Shown piece after piece: positions 1-8,456 of a DNA stretch of 64,000 nucleotides; within the stretch, counting starts at the first letter, position 1, and each line of letters begins with the position of its first letter. The stretch comes from Sphingorhabdus sp. EL138. Its GTDB lineage: Bacteria > Pseudomonadota > Alphaproteobacteria > Sphingomonadales > Sphingomonadaceae. The DNA is taken from positions 62,001 through 126,000 of the forward strand of contig NZ_CAMCWY010000001.1 of NCBI RefSeq assembly GCF_945882965.1, given 5' to 3'. The translations under genes and the position numbers were made by a program. The notes below the pieces were generated by a model, which was not told the origin of the DNA, ran no database searches, and saw nothing but the letters and a program-made list of their open reading frames with translations.

Positions 1-82
1 TTTTGTATGAAAGTAAAATATGCCGAATACACGAACTGCGCGCGTTTGCGCGTCGTTGAACTATCATTTTTATTGGAAAAAT

Positions 83-159
83 TGGTCGGGACGACAGGAT
101 TCGAACCTGCGACCCCCACACCCCCAGTGTGATGCGCTACCAGGCTGCGCTACGTCCCG
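83..159 (-). tRNA. tRNA-Pro (anticodon GGG)
   Basis: The minus strand folds as a full cloverleaf: a 7-bp acceptor stem (CGGGACG with CGTCCCG), an anticodon stem TCACA/TGTGG around a loop reading CTGGGGG, which gives anticodon GGG, and a T-arm with TTCGAAT. The 3' CCA is encoded (plus-strand TGG at 83-85). A short plus-strand reading frame over this gene is an artefact of the tRNA sequence. Confidence 0.97.
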
Positions 160-163
160 ACCG

Positions 164-188
164 CCATTGACCTCGCCGAGGTCAATGG
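164..188. repeat. Perfect 11-bp inverted repeat in the tRNA-Pro leader
   Basis: CCATTGACCTC (164-174) is followed after a 3-nt loop by its exact reverse complement GAGGTCAATGG (178-188). On the minus strand it ends 4 nt before the mature 5' end of tRNA-Pro. No T-tract follows on either strand, so it does not look like a classic terminator. It would lie in the 5' leader removed by RNase P. Confidence 0.6.
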
Positions 189-196
189 AAGGGCGC

Positions 197-225
197 GTAT
201 ATGGCGCTGGTTTTTGAAAAGCAAG
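197..225 (-). promoter_or_regulatory. Candidate promoter for tRNA-Pro
   Basis: On the minus strand a CTTGCT box (plus 220-225) lies 17 nt upstream of an ATATAC box (plus 197-202). This fits a sigma-70-type promoter starting transcription just before the leader hairpin. It was recognised by eye only. Confidence 0.3.
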
Positions 226-339
226 CGCGCTGTCGACGCTTTGACGTTGCGTCAGCAGGGTGCAGGTGATAATCGCGCCCGATTAGTTCGAGACTGCGCT
301 GCATGTTGGCGCGCGATTTCATTAGGGTGAGGTTTTTTC

Positions 340-660
340 ATGGCGTTTGTTATCTTAGGTGCCGCCGCTGGTGGTGGTTCTGCATTTTTCGTGCAGTTGT
401 TTCCACTCCTGCTGATCTTTGTCGTATTTTACTTCTTCCTCATCCGTCCTCAGCAAAAGCGGGCGAAGGAGCATGAGGCAAAAATCGCGGCGGTACAAAA
501 GAATGACGATGTCGTCACCGCTGGTGGCCTGATGGGCAAAGTGACTAAGGTTGCTGACGATCATGTCGAAGTTGAAATTGCTCCAAACGTTCGGGTGAAA
601 GCGGTCAAGTCAACCATCGCCAATGTGCAGCCGCGCAATGCCAAAGCCGCGAATGATTAA
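340..660 (+). CDS. yajC: Sec translocase accessory subunit YajC
   Basis: A 106-residue inner-membrane protein of the SecDF-YajC complex, which assists preprotein translocation through SecYEG. A single membrane segment spans about residues 15-36 and is followed directly by the family hallmark RPQQKR (37-42) and a small cytoplasmic domain with a GGLMGKV turn. The length is normal for the family. The ATG follows a GGTGAGG ribosome-binding sequence. It heads a yajC-secD-secF cluster in the conserved order, 68 nt before secD, so co-transcription is likely. Confidence 0.95.
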   Translation: MAFVILGAAAGGGSAFFVQLFPLLLIFVVFYFFLIRPQQKRAKEHEAKIAAVQKNDDVVTAGGLMGKVTKVADDHVEVEIAPNVRVKAVKSTIANVQPRNAKAAND

Positions 661-728
661 CCGTCGGGGTTGAACGGCTTTGCCGCTCGCCCCAGATATT
701 GCCTTCATAGTTCGCTCGGAACCCATCT

Positions 729-2327
729 ATGCTTGATTTTCCACGTTGGCGCATATGGATGCTCAACATTGTGCTGATTGTCGGGATAGCCTTTGCTATT
801 CCAAGCTTGTTGCCATCGCAAATGCGCGCGCAGCTTGCGCAATTTGTGCCCACATCCACTATCAATCTGGGTCTCGATCTTGCTGGTGGTAGTCATATCT
901 TGCTTGAGGCGGACACGTCGCAATTATCAGAGGCCCGGCTTGAAGCGTTGGAGGACAGTGTCCGTAATGCTATGCGCCGTGCCAATCCGCAAATTGCGAT
1001 CGCTGATGTCTCGCGCAGTCAAGGTCAATTAAGCTTTAACGTCACCGACATATCAAAGGTTGATGCTGCTCGTGAAGTTATTTTGCCGCTCATCAGCAAT
1101 AGTTTGGGTGCGCGGGATTGGAATCTCGGCGTAAACATCGGCAACCGAATTATTCTGTCACCGGCAAGCTCTGGCGATGAAACTGCGCTTGACCAAGCGA
1201 TGGACACGGCCAAGGACGTCATTGACCGCCGGATTAACGCGCTTGGCACGCTTGAGCCGACGATCATTCGTCAAGGTCAGAACCGCATCGTTGTTCAGGT
1301 TCCGGGATTGGATGATCCAGAGGCGTTGAAGGCGCTGATCGGTAAAACCGCAAAGCTTGAATTCAAGCTGGTTGATGAACAGGCTGATCCCGACCAAACC
1401 GCGCAGGGCAAGGCCCGTGTTGGTAGCCAAGTTCTGCCCTATCCCGACAATCCCACTGGTCTGCCGAACATCGCCGTGCGCCGCTTGGGCGGTATATCCG
1501 GGGACAAATTGGTCAAGGCCGACCCGACATTTGACTCGCAGACCAATGAGCCTGCCGTCACCATCCAGTTCGATTCCGAGGGCGGTCAAAGATTTGCCCG
1601 CATGACTCAGCAAAATGTGAACAAATTGTTCGCGATTGTGCTCGATGGCCAAGTCATCTCCGCGCCGCAAATTCGGGAACCGATCTTTGGCGGCGTATCG
1701 CAGATTTCGGGCAGCTTTACGACCGAAAGTGCCAATGCGCTCTCGATCTCGCTCCGCTCTGGCGCATTGCCGGTTGACCTGACGATTGTTGAGGAACGTT
1801 CAGTTGGGCCCGACCTTGGTGCGGACTCCATCCGCCGTGGGGTTTTGGCTGCGGTCATTGGTACAACCGCCATTCTTGTGCTCATGTTCCTCGTTTACGG
1901 ACGCTTTGGCATGTATGCCAATGTTGCTTTGGTCATCAACGTGTTGATGATTTTGGGCGTTATGTCCTTTGCCAATGCGACATTGACCTTGCCGGGAATT
2001 GCGGGCTTTGTCCTGACGATTGGCGCGGCGGTTGACGCAAACGTTTTGATTAACGAGCGTATCCGTGAGGAGTTGAAGCGAGGCAGGCGCGTCGTGCAGG
2101 CGATTGAAGTTGGTTACAAAGAGGCAAGCCGCGCGATTTTCGATGCGAACAGCACCAACGTCATCGCGGCGGTTTTGCTCTTCATTTTCGGGTCGGGACC
2201 CATTCGCGGATTTGCCGTGGTTTTGATGATCGGGATTGTGACCTCGGTTTTCACCGCAGTGACCATCACCCGCATGTGGGTCTCACTCTGGGTGAAGCGC
2301 ACGCGTCCCACTGAATTGACGATTTGA
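729..2327 (+). CDS. secD: Protein translocase subunit SecD
   Basis: A 532-residue membrane component of SecDF, which uses the proton-motive force to complete protein export. It has an N-terminal membrane segment (about 11-29), then the conserved GLDLAGGSHILLEAD stretch (about 48-62) opening the large periplasmic region. From about residue 370 onward a five-helix RND-like membrane domain contains GAAVDANVLINERIREE, which carries the conserved Asp of helix 4. The length is typical for alphaproteobacteria. secF follows after 10 nt, so the two are almost certainly translated from one mRNA. Confidence 0.96.
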   Translation: MLDFPRWRIWMLNIVLIVGIAFAIPSLLPSQMRAQLAQFVPTSTINLGLDLAGGSHILLEADTSQLSEARLEALEDSVRNAMRRANPQIAIADVSRSQGQLSFNVTDISKVDAAREVILPLISNSLGARDWNLGVNIGNRIILSPASSGDETALDQAMDTAKDVIDRRINALGTLEPTIIRQGQNRIVVQVPGLDDPEALKALIGKTAKLEFKLVDEQADPDQTAQGKARVGSQVLPYPDNPTGLPNIAVRRLGGISGDKLVKADPTFDSQTNEPAVTIQFDSEGGQRFARMTQQNVNKLFAIVLDGQVISAPQIREPIFGGVSQISGSFTTESANALSISLRSGALPVDLTIVEERSVGPDLGADSIRRGVLAAVIGTTAILVLMFLVYGRFGMYANVALVINVLMILGVMSFANATLTLPGIAGFVLTIGAAVDANVLINERIREELKRGRRVVQAIEVGYKEASRAIFDANSTNVIAAVLLFIFGSGPIRGFAVVLMIGIVTSVFTAVTITRMWVSLWVKRTRPTELTI

Positions 2328-2337
2328 GGATATTGAT

Positions 2338-3327
2338 ATGAAACTGCTCAAACTCGTTCGTGATGACACAAATATCGACTTTCTCAAATGGCGCGTTTGG
2401 GCTTTTGCCATAAGCTTGCTTCTGATGGCGGCATCCATTGGCTTGGTCGCGACCAAGGGCCTCAATTTCGGTGTCGATTTCATCGGCGGCCAAATGATCC
2501 GCGCAACCTTTACGCAAAGCGCCACGGCGCCTGTGACCGAATTACGCGAGACGGTGGGCAGTCTTGGCTATGGCGACCCGACAATTCAGCGCTTCGGCGC
2601 TGAAAACCAAGTGTCGATCCGCATGAAACTGCCAGAAGGCGCGGACAAGAATCCGGAACTGGCCAATGCGATGGCGGAGAAAATCACCAGCAGTTTGAAG
2701 GTCGGTCATCCCGATGTACGGATTGACGGGGTAGACTCTGTCTCCGGCAAGGTTTCGGAGGAGTTGTTCAGCAAGGGAATATTGGCACTTCTGGCCGCAA
2801 TGGCCGGTATTTCGATCTATATCTGGTTCCGTTTCGAATGGCAGTTCGGTGTCGGCGCGATCTGGTCGCTGGTCCACGATGTAACGCTTACCTTCGGGCT
2901 ATTTGCGCTGACGGGGTGGGAGTTTGATCTGAACATCATTGCCGCGTTGCTGACCATCATCGGCTATTCCTTGAACGACACCGTCGTGATTTACGACCGC
3001 ATCCGCGAAAACCTGATGAAGTTCCGAAAAATGGAAATGGCCTCGCTGTTAAACCTGTCGGTCAATGAAACCTTGTCCCGGACGGTGATGACCAGCGTAT
3101 CGATTTCGCTGCCGCTGATCGTGCTGGTGCTGTTTGGACCGGACGTCATCTTTGGTTTCAGCATGGCAATGGCATTTGGTATTGTCGTGGGGACCTATTC
3201 ATCCATCTATCAGGCAGCGCCGATCCTGATTTGGTTCAAGGTTGGATCACATAGCTTCGTCCCGACCGACGAAGTCACGGGTTCTAAGGCCGAACGGATA
3301 GACGCAGACTTCGGCGCACAGCCTTAA
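2338..3327 (+). CDS. secF: Protein translocase subunit SecF
   Basis: A 329-residue partner of SecD. The first membrane helix spans about residues 20-38 and is followed by the family signature GLNFGVDFIGGQMIR. The C-terminal half has five membrane segments with SLNDTVVIYDRIREN, the counterpart of the SecD helix-4 motif. It starts 10 nt after secD and closes the yajC-secD-secF cluster. The next gene is convergent, with only 3 nt between the stop codons, so no separate terminator fits between them. Confidence 0.96.
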   Translation: MKLLKLVRDDTNIDFLKWRVWAFAISLLLMAASIGLVATKGLNFGVDFIGGQMIRATFTQSATAPVTELRETVGSLGYGDPTIQRFGAENQVSIRMKLPEGADKNPELANAMAEKITSSLKVGHPDVRIDGVDSVSGKVSEELFSKGILALLAAMAGISIYIWFRFEWQFGVGAIWSLVHDVTLTFGLFALTGWEFDLNIIAALLTIIGYSLNDTVVIYDRIRENLMKFRKMEMASLLNLSVNETLSRTVMTSVSISLPLIVLVLFGPDVIFGFSMAMAFGIVVGTYSSIYQAAPILIWFKVGSHSFVPTDEVTGSKAERIDADFGAQP

Positions 3328-3330
3328 CGG

Positions 3331-3894
3331 CTATAACTTGCGGACGAGCCGGACGGCTTTGGCAATCCAGGCTGGTTCGGTCACGACCTTTTGACGTGCG
3401 CCGGCCTCAAGAGGCAGAAGGTGGAGCTTGCTGACATCACGGCCAAGCAAGCGGCCAAAGATGAACCGTCCGCCCGGTCGTGGCACAAGGACATCCAAAT
3501 TCAGCGCAGACGCAAAATCGTCCGGTTGTAGCTGTTCAAGCCATAATTCATCGCCACGTCGATATTCGCCCATTGCCGCTGCAATCCGAAGCCCGACCAT
3601 GCTGCCACCGACATTGGGAACCATGATGCGCTCCTCTTGTGTTGGGGCATAAGTTCCATCCTCATGCAGCACCGCCGCGACGGGCAGAAATTGTTGGTCA
3701 GGCAAAGCGACAAGATCGCTGGAATCGACGCCCAATGCTTCCGCAATACGGTTAATCCAGATGAGCGACAGCACGCGCATGCCGGTTTCGAGGCGGCCGA
3801 TAGTTTGTGCCGTTGTTGGTGGATTGCAGCGTTCGGCTACATCGGCAAGTGTCAGGCCCTTGGCCCTTCGAACATCGCGAATTCGACTTTGCAT
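3331..3894 (-). CDS. XRE-family regulator with an S24-like C-terminal region
   Basis: A 187-residue predicted DNA-binding protein. An XRE/Cro helix-turn-helix covers about residues 4-58 (RIRDVRRAKGLTLADVAERC, then QTIGRLETG and IAEALGVDSSDL). The C-terminal half contains GSMVGL, GDELWLEQLQPDD, LVPRPGG, FGRLLG and LHLLPLEAG in the order seen in phage-repressor S24 folds. I see no clear catalytic Ser-Lys pair, so self-cleavage is doubtful. The ATG at 3894 is preferred over an upstream one at 3906 because GGAG precedes it by 6 nt. The target is unknown; autoregulation is plausible because the DUF6456 gene diverges 88 nt away. Confidence 0.75.
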   Translation of the reverse strand: MQSRIRDVRRAKGLTLADVAERCNPPTTAQTIGRLETGMRVLSLIWINRIAEALGVDSSDLVALPDQQFLPVAAVLHEDGTYAPTQEERIMVPNVGGSMVGLRIAAAMGEYRRGDELWLEQLQPDDFASALNLDVLVPRPGGRFIFGRLLGRDVSKLHLLPLEAGARQKVVTEPAWIAKAVRLVRKL

Positions 3895-3982
3895 GGAACA
3901 CTCCATTACCAAATAGGTTTTTTCTTTCCTACAATATTTACCACATGGCAAGGGTGTTTCGATGAGTCAAAGGAGATTATCG

Positions 3983-4480
3983 ATGCCCGCCAAATGCCAT
4001 TCGAACCGAAAATTTTACGACCGACGCATGTTGGTCGAAAACCCAGTGGCGGAAAGTCCCGCTAGCCGGCGCACTGTGACGATTAACCTATCGGAATCGC
4101 CACTGTCGTGGTTGCACGCGCGCGGCTATTTGTCGAACCGACAAATGTTGGCCGGAGAGATATTGCGCGGGGATTATGAAGCCGCCGCACTTGGACCGCA
4201 TGTGACTATGTCGTGGGAGAATATCCCGCGTAGCCGTCAAAAACGCGGCGCGCCATCGGGGCTGAACCGAACGGAACGGATGATTCAGGCCAAAAGCCGC
4301 TTTGACGGCGCGCTGACCGCGCTTGGCCCCGATTTGTCGGATATTGCGTGGCGAGTGATTTGTATTGGGGAAAGTGTGCCTGCTGGGGAACGCGAGATGT
4401 CGTGGCCCGTGCGGTCGGGAAAACTCGTACTAAAAATCGCGCTAGATCGGCTAGCTGCCTTCTACCGCATTACCGGCTAG
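3983..4480 (+). CDS. DUF6456 domain protein
   Basis: A 165-residue protein of unknown function. It has the alphaproteobacterial DUF6456 look: SESPLSWLHARGYLSNRQMLAGE, then a LSDIAWRVICIGESVP segment and a helical C-terminus ending ALDRLAAFYRITG. The start at 3983 is preferred to 3962 because AGGAG lies 7 nt upstream of it. No membrane segment or signal peptide is visible. Members of this family often sit near XRE regulators, as here, and a small DNA-binding role has been suggested by annotation only. Its stop overlaps the stop of uup on the other strand. Confidence 0.75.
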   Translation: MPAKCHSNRKFYDRRMLVENPVAESPASRRTVTINLSESPLSWLHARGYLSNRQMLAGEILRGDYEAAALGPHVTMSWENIPRSRQKRGAPSGLNRTERMIQAKSRFDGALTALGPDLSDIAWRVICIGESVPAGEREMSWPVRSGKLVLKIALDRLAAFYRITG

Positions 4481-6279
4481 GATGTGGGATCCTCGACCAT
4501 CATCGCGAGTTCGAGCCAGCGTTCCTCTGCCGCATCCTTTTCGGCGCGCAGGCCTTCGGTCTTGCTGGTCAGTTCGGCAAAGCGCGCTGGCTTTTGCGTG
4601 TACAAAGCCGGGTCGCTCATTTCCATCTCCATCGCAGCAATCTCGACATCAATGTCTGTGATCCGCTTTGGCAGGAGGTCATAGTCGCGCTGCTCTTTGT
4701 AGGTTAGCTTGACCGTCTTTAGTGCTGATGGGGCCGCAGAGGCAGGTTCGGTCGAACCGGTTTTTTCGCTCTTCTTGGCGGCGGGCTTGTCTCGCTTGTC
4801 GCGTTTTTCTTCCCAATCGGCATATCCGCCGGCGATGATATCGACATGCCCAGACCCATCCAGACCAAGCGTCAAATTGACCGTCCGGTCGAGAAAATCG
4901 CGGTCATGGCTGACAATCAAAACCGTGCCGTCATAATCCGCGATAACCTCTTGCAGCAGATCAAGCGTTTCTAGATCAAGGTCGTTGGTTGGTTCGTCCA
5001 ACACCAGCAAATTGGCTTCACGGGCAAATTCCCGGGCCAGCAAAATGCGCGATTGCTCGCCGCCGGACAAGGAACCGATGCGCGCCTCAATCAACGCGGG
5101 GTCGAACAGGAATTCCTTAAGATAACCCTGTACATGCTTGCGCACGCCGCGCACATCGATCCAGTCGCTGCCATCGGCCAACACATCGCGCACGCGCTTT
5201 TCGGGCGTCAGCAGTTTGCGTTGCTGGTCAATGAAGATGCCCGTCAAGGTTGGTGACAGCGTTATGTTGCCCGTGTCGGGTTCGGTCTCGCCCGTTAGCA
5301 TACGGATAAGCGTTGTTTTGCCGGTGCCATTTGCGCCGACAATGCCGATGCGGTCGCCGCGTTGAATGCGCAGCGTGAAATCCTTGATGATCGTCCGGTC
5401 GCCAAAACTTTTGCCGACATTCTGCGCGCTGATGACCGTTTTGGTTTTGCTGTCGTCGCTTGAAGCGGCGAGCTTTGCTGTGCCTTGCGGGCCAATCATC
5501 GCGGCCCGCGCGGCACGCATTTCCCAGAGCTTGGCCAACCGGCCCTGGTTTCGCTTGCGCCGCGCCGTAACGCCGCGTTCCAGCCAATGCGCCTCAATCT
5601 TCAACTTGGCATCCAGACGGTCTGCATTGCGCGCATCTTCGGCAAACACGCGTTCAGTCCAAGCGTCATAGCCACCAAAGCCGATTTCATTGCGGCGCAG
5701 CAGCCCGCGATCCAGCCAGAATGTCTGTCGCGTCAAGCGCGTTAGAAACGTCCGGTCATGGCTGATCACCATGAATGCGCCGCGATAGCGCGTCAGCCAT
5801 TCCTCTAGCCATTCAATCGCGGCAAGGTCAAGATGGTTGGTCGGTTCGTCCAGCAGCAGCAGGTCAGGCTCGCTTGCCAGTGCCCGGCAAATCGAGGCGC
5901 GTCGCTTTTCTCCGCCGCTTGCGGTCTTTGCCTCACGCTCCAGATTGATACCCAATTGGTCGGCAATCGCGCGCACCGCATATTCGGGCGGGCCTTTTTC
6001 ACCATGAATGGCAAAATCGATAAGCCGGTCGAAGGCGCTGACGTCGGGGTCTTGCTCAAGCATCACGATGTTGGTGCCGGGTACGAGGACGCGGTTGCCC
6101 TTGTCAGCTTCGACTGTTCCTGCCACCAGCTTCATCAATGTCGTTTTTCCGGCCCCATTGCGACCGATGAGCGCCAACCGGTCGCGCGCGCCGATGAACA
6201 AATCCATATCCTGAAACAGCCAGCCGCCACCTTGTTGGAGGCTGAGTTTTTCGAACGCGAAGATAGGAGGTTGCGACAT
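4477..6279 (-). CDS. uup: ABC-F family ATPase Uup
   Basis: A 600-residue soluble protein with two ABC ATPase cassettes and no membrane segments. Cassette 1 has Walker A GRNGAGKTT (about 39-47) and SGGEKRR with LLLLDEPTNHLD. Cassette 2 has GANGTGKTT and SLSGGEQSR with LLVLDEPTNDLD. A linker rich in Arg and Lys lies between them. The last 100 residues (LTYKEQRDYDLLPKRITDID onward) form the C-terminal coiled coil typical of Uup, which binds branched DNA. ABC-F proteins act on ribosomes; Uup has also been linked to transposon excision and replication intermediates. Its stop shares a CTAG with the convergent DUF6456 gene. Confidence 0.93.
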   Translation of the reverse strand: MSQPPIFAFEKLSLQQGGGWLFQDMDLFIGARDRLALIGRNGAGKTTLMKLVAGTVEADKGNRVLVPGTNIVMLEQDPDVSAFDRLIDFAIHGEKGPPEYAVRAIADQLGINLEREAKTASGGEKRRASICRALASEPDLLLLDEPTNHLDLAAIEWLEEWLTRYRGAFMVISHDRTFLTRLTRQTFWLDRGLLRRNEIGFGGYDAWTERVFAEDARNADRLDAKLKIEAHWLERGVTARRKRNQGRLAKLWEMRAARAAMIGPQGTAKLAASSDDSKTKTVISAQNVGKSFGDRTIIKDFTLRIQRGDRIGIVGANGTGKTTLIRMLTGETEPDTGNITLSPTLTGIFIDQQRKLLTPEKRVRDVLADGSDWIDVRGVRKHVQGYLKEFLFDPALIEARIGSLSGGEQSRILLAREFAREANLLVLDEPTNDLDLETLDLLQEVIADYDGTVLIVSHDRDFLDRTVNLTLGLDGSGHVDIIAGGYADWEEKRDKRDKPAAKKSEKTGSTEPASAAPSALKTVKLTYKEQRDYDLLPKRITDIDVEIAAMEMEMSDPALYTQKPARFAELTSKTEGLRAEKDAAEERWLELAMMVEDPTS

Positions 6280-6414
6280 GTCGGCTGGCGGATAGGGGGT
6301 AGCAACGGTAGGGGCAAGCCAGATTGTCTATCCACCGTTTATTGTCAGTCCCGCCAAAGCCGCAATGACAATGTGGATGTTGACGATAGATGAAGCTTCA
6401 AGCAAAGCCCTTTT

Positions 6415-7263
6415 ATGCGGACGATCTATCTCAACGGCCATTATATCCCCGAAACCGAGGGCAAGGTGTCGGTCTTCGACCGTGGTTTCCTGTTTTCGGA
6501 CTCAATCTATGAGGTTGTCTCCATACTCGACGGCAAACTTGTGGATTTCGACGGCCATGTGCAACGCGTTGCCCGCTCGCTCACAGAAGTCGGCATAAAA
6601 GGCGCACCAGGTGCAGATGACTGGCGCGCCATCTGTCGCGAACTGGTTGCGCGTAATCATGTCGAAGAGGGAATGATCTATTGGCAGGTCACGCGCGGCA
6701 CGCCTGAAGACCGCGACTTTGTGTTTCCGCCCGCCGACACGCCGCCGACGGTTTTTGCTTTTACGCAATCCCGCACGCTTGCCGACAACCCGGTGGCGCT
6801 TCGCGGGCTTCGGGTGGTGACGATGCCTGATTTGCGTTGGGGCAGGGCGGACATCAAAACAACGCAACTGCTGTATGCCTCCATGATGAAAAATGAGGCG
6901 ATTGCACGTGGCGTGGACGATGCGTGGATGGAGCGCAATGGATGGATTACCGAAGGCAGCGCGCAAAACGCGCATATCATAACGCATGAGGGCGTTCTGG
7001 TCACGCACCCGTTAACCTGCGAAATCTTACACGGCATTACCCGTGCATCCGTGCTTCCGCTTGTGGCACAACGCATAGAAGAGCGGCCTTTTTCGGTTCA
7101 CGAGGCGGAGCAAGCCGCCGAAGCCTTTGTGTCGTCCGCCTCAGGCTTTGTGATGCCCGTGGTGCAGATAAACGGGCATATAATCGGTGATGGGAAACCC
7201 GGTTCGGCAACCGTTCAGCTTCGCCATGCCTATATCGATAGGGCACGCCGAACAGCAATATAA
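6415..7263 (+). CDS. dat: D-amino-acid transaminase (class IV PLP enzyme)
   Basis: A 282-residue fold-type IV aminotransferase predicted to interconvert D-alanine and D-glutamate through their 2-oxoacids, supplying D-amino acids for peptidoglycan. The PLP lysine is Lys148 in RADIKTTQLL and the conserved Glu180 lies in ITEGSAQN. The N-terminal FDRGFLFSDSIYEV motif separates this group from branched-chain aminotransferases. It diverges from uup across 135 nt that must hold both promoters, and precedes a SIMPL-domain gene. A related aminodeoxychorismate lyase role is less likely given the motifs. Confidence 0.88.
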   Translation: MRTIYLNGHYIPETEGKVSVFDRGFLFSDSIYEVVSILDGKLVDFDGHVQRVARSLTEVGIKGAPGADDWRAICRELVARNHVEEGMIYWQVTRGTPEDRDFVFPPADTPPTVFAFTQSRTLADNPVALRGLRVVTMPDLRWGRADIKTTQLLYASMMKNEAIARGVDDAWMERNGWITEGSAQNAHIITHEGVLVTHPLTCEILHGITRASVLPLVAQRIEERPFSVHEAEQAAEAFVSSASGFVMPVVQINGHIIGDGKPGSATVQLRHAYIDRARRTAI

Positions 7264-7290
7264 ATGGTTGGCATAAAATGGGAGTTTCAC

Positions 7291-8007
7291 ATGCGTAAAT
7301 TGATTTTGGCAGCGATGCTGGTGACCGGCGGGATGATGGCCAGTGGCGCGATGGCGACTGAGGTGCATATTACCACCGCCAATCCGGTCATTGACCTGAC
7401 GATTTCAGAAACGGTTGAAACCCCGCCTGACATCGCGACGTTTTCAACGGGCGTTCAAACAATGGCGCCAACGGCAAGCGCGGCGGTCCGCGCCAATAAT
7501 GTGCAAATGGCATCTGTGGTTGCGCGGTTGAAGCGGCTTGGCATAACTGATCGGGATATCCAAACGACACAAATCAATTTGAACCAGCAATTTGATTATC
7601 GCGACGGGCAGCAGATTTTTAAGGGCTATCAGGCCTCGAACATGGTCAATGCCAAGCTACGCAGCTTGAACAAGCTTGGCGCGTTCCTGGATGCGCTTGC
7701 GGCGGATGGCGCGACCAATTTCAACGGGCCTGCGTTCGGCATTGATGACGACAGCAGATTCCGGGAAGCCGCCCGCGACAAGGTGTGGGCTTTGGCGATG
7801 AACCGCGCGCGCAGCTTGGCGCGCAAGGCGGGTTACAATGATGTCCGCGTGCTGCGCGTCGAAGAAAATGATCAGGGGCGGGGGTTTGCACCAATGCCAA
7901 TGGGTGTGCGTTCGATGGACGCCGCGGCGGAAAAAACAACACCCATCTCAACGGGCGAATTAAGTGTCGGAGCAAGCATGTCCTTCACATTTGAAATGGT
8001 AAAATAA
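7291..8007 (+). CDS. SIMPL-domain (DUF541) periplasmic protein
   Basis: A 238-residue exported protein. A signal peptide covers about residues 1-22 (MRKLILAAMLVTGG, cleavage near GAMA/TE). The mature part has the SIMPL pattern: ISETVETPPDIATFSTGV, VVARLKRLGITDRDIQTTQI, a YQASNMV segment and ARKAGYNDVRVLRVEE. The function of the family is poorly defined; members bind envelope components. The ATG at 7291 is chosen over 7264 because it has GGGAG 6 nt upstream and starts exactly at the signal peptide. It lies 27 nt after the D-amino-acid transaminase and may be co-transcribed with it. Confidence 0.85.
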   Translation: MRKLILAAMLVTGGMMASGAMATEVHITTANPVIDLTISETVETPPDIATFSTGVQTMAPTASAAVRANNVQMASVVARLKRLGITDRDIQTTQINLNQQFDYRDGQQIFKGYQASNMVNAKLRSLNKLGAFLDALAADGATNFNGPAFGIDDDSRFREAARDKVWALAMNRARSLARKAGYNDVRVLRVEENDQGRGFAPMPMGVRSMDAAAEKTTPISTGELSVGASMSFTFEMVK

Positions 8008-8084
8008 TGGGTTTTGGACGTCATGCGACGCGCAGCGTAGGCGCTCCATTCACTTTGCGTTCAATGCCGCACGCTTAGGGGGCG

Positions 8085-8384
8085 ATGATGTTACACCGAC
8101 TTGTCCTTGTCTTTACGCTCGCAAGCATCGCCTTGCTTAGCCCCGTAACGGCCGATCCGCGCCGGGGCGAACAGAATGAGGCGCGGCAGGATATGCGGGC
8201 CGGCAAGGTCAAGCCCTTACGCGAGATTGAGGCAATTATTGTGCCGCGCATGCGCGGGATGCAGTATTTGGGGCCGGAATATGACCCAAGCGCACAGGTG
8301 TATCGGTTGAAATTCATTGACCGCGCCCGCGTTATCTTCGTCGATGTGGATGGACGGACGGGAAGCATGCTGCGGCAACGGTGA
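8085..8384 (+). CDS. Small secreted PepSY-like protein
   Basis: A 99-residue protein with a signal peptide (about 1-23, ending VTA/DP) and one PepSY-like unit: EIEAIIVPRMRGMQYLGPEYDPSAQVYRLKFIDRARVIFVDVDGRTGSML. PepSY units of this type often inhibit proteases or act as accessory periplasmic partners of two-component sensors. Here the gene sits 72 nt upstream of a response regulator and sensor kinase on the same strand, which suggests it is a sensed or modulating partner. Two adjacent ATGs (8085, 8088) follow an AGGGGG ribosome site. Confidence 0.75.
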   Translation: MMLHRLVLVFTLASIALLSPVTADPRRGEQNEARQDMRAGKVKPLREIEAIIVPRMRGMQYLGPEYDPSAQVYRLKFIDRARVIFVDVDGRTGSMLRQR

Positions 8385-8456
8385 TAGGATTTTGTGGCTG
8401 TACCCAAATATGCTAGCACCATATCGTTACAATGTTTGACAATATAAGGGAATGGC

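Noticed and set aside
20-217. A short plus-strand frame with RQDSNLRPP-like sequence
   Set aside because: This peptide is the well-known artefact of translating the complement of a tRNA gene; tRNA-Pro occupies the site.
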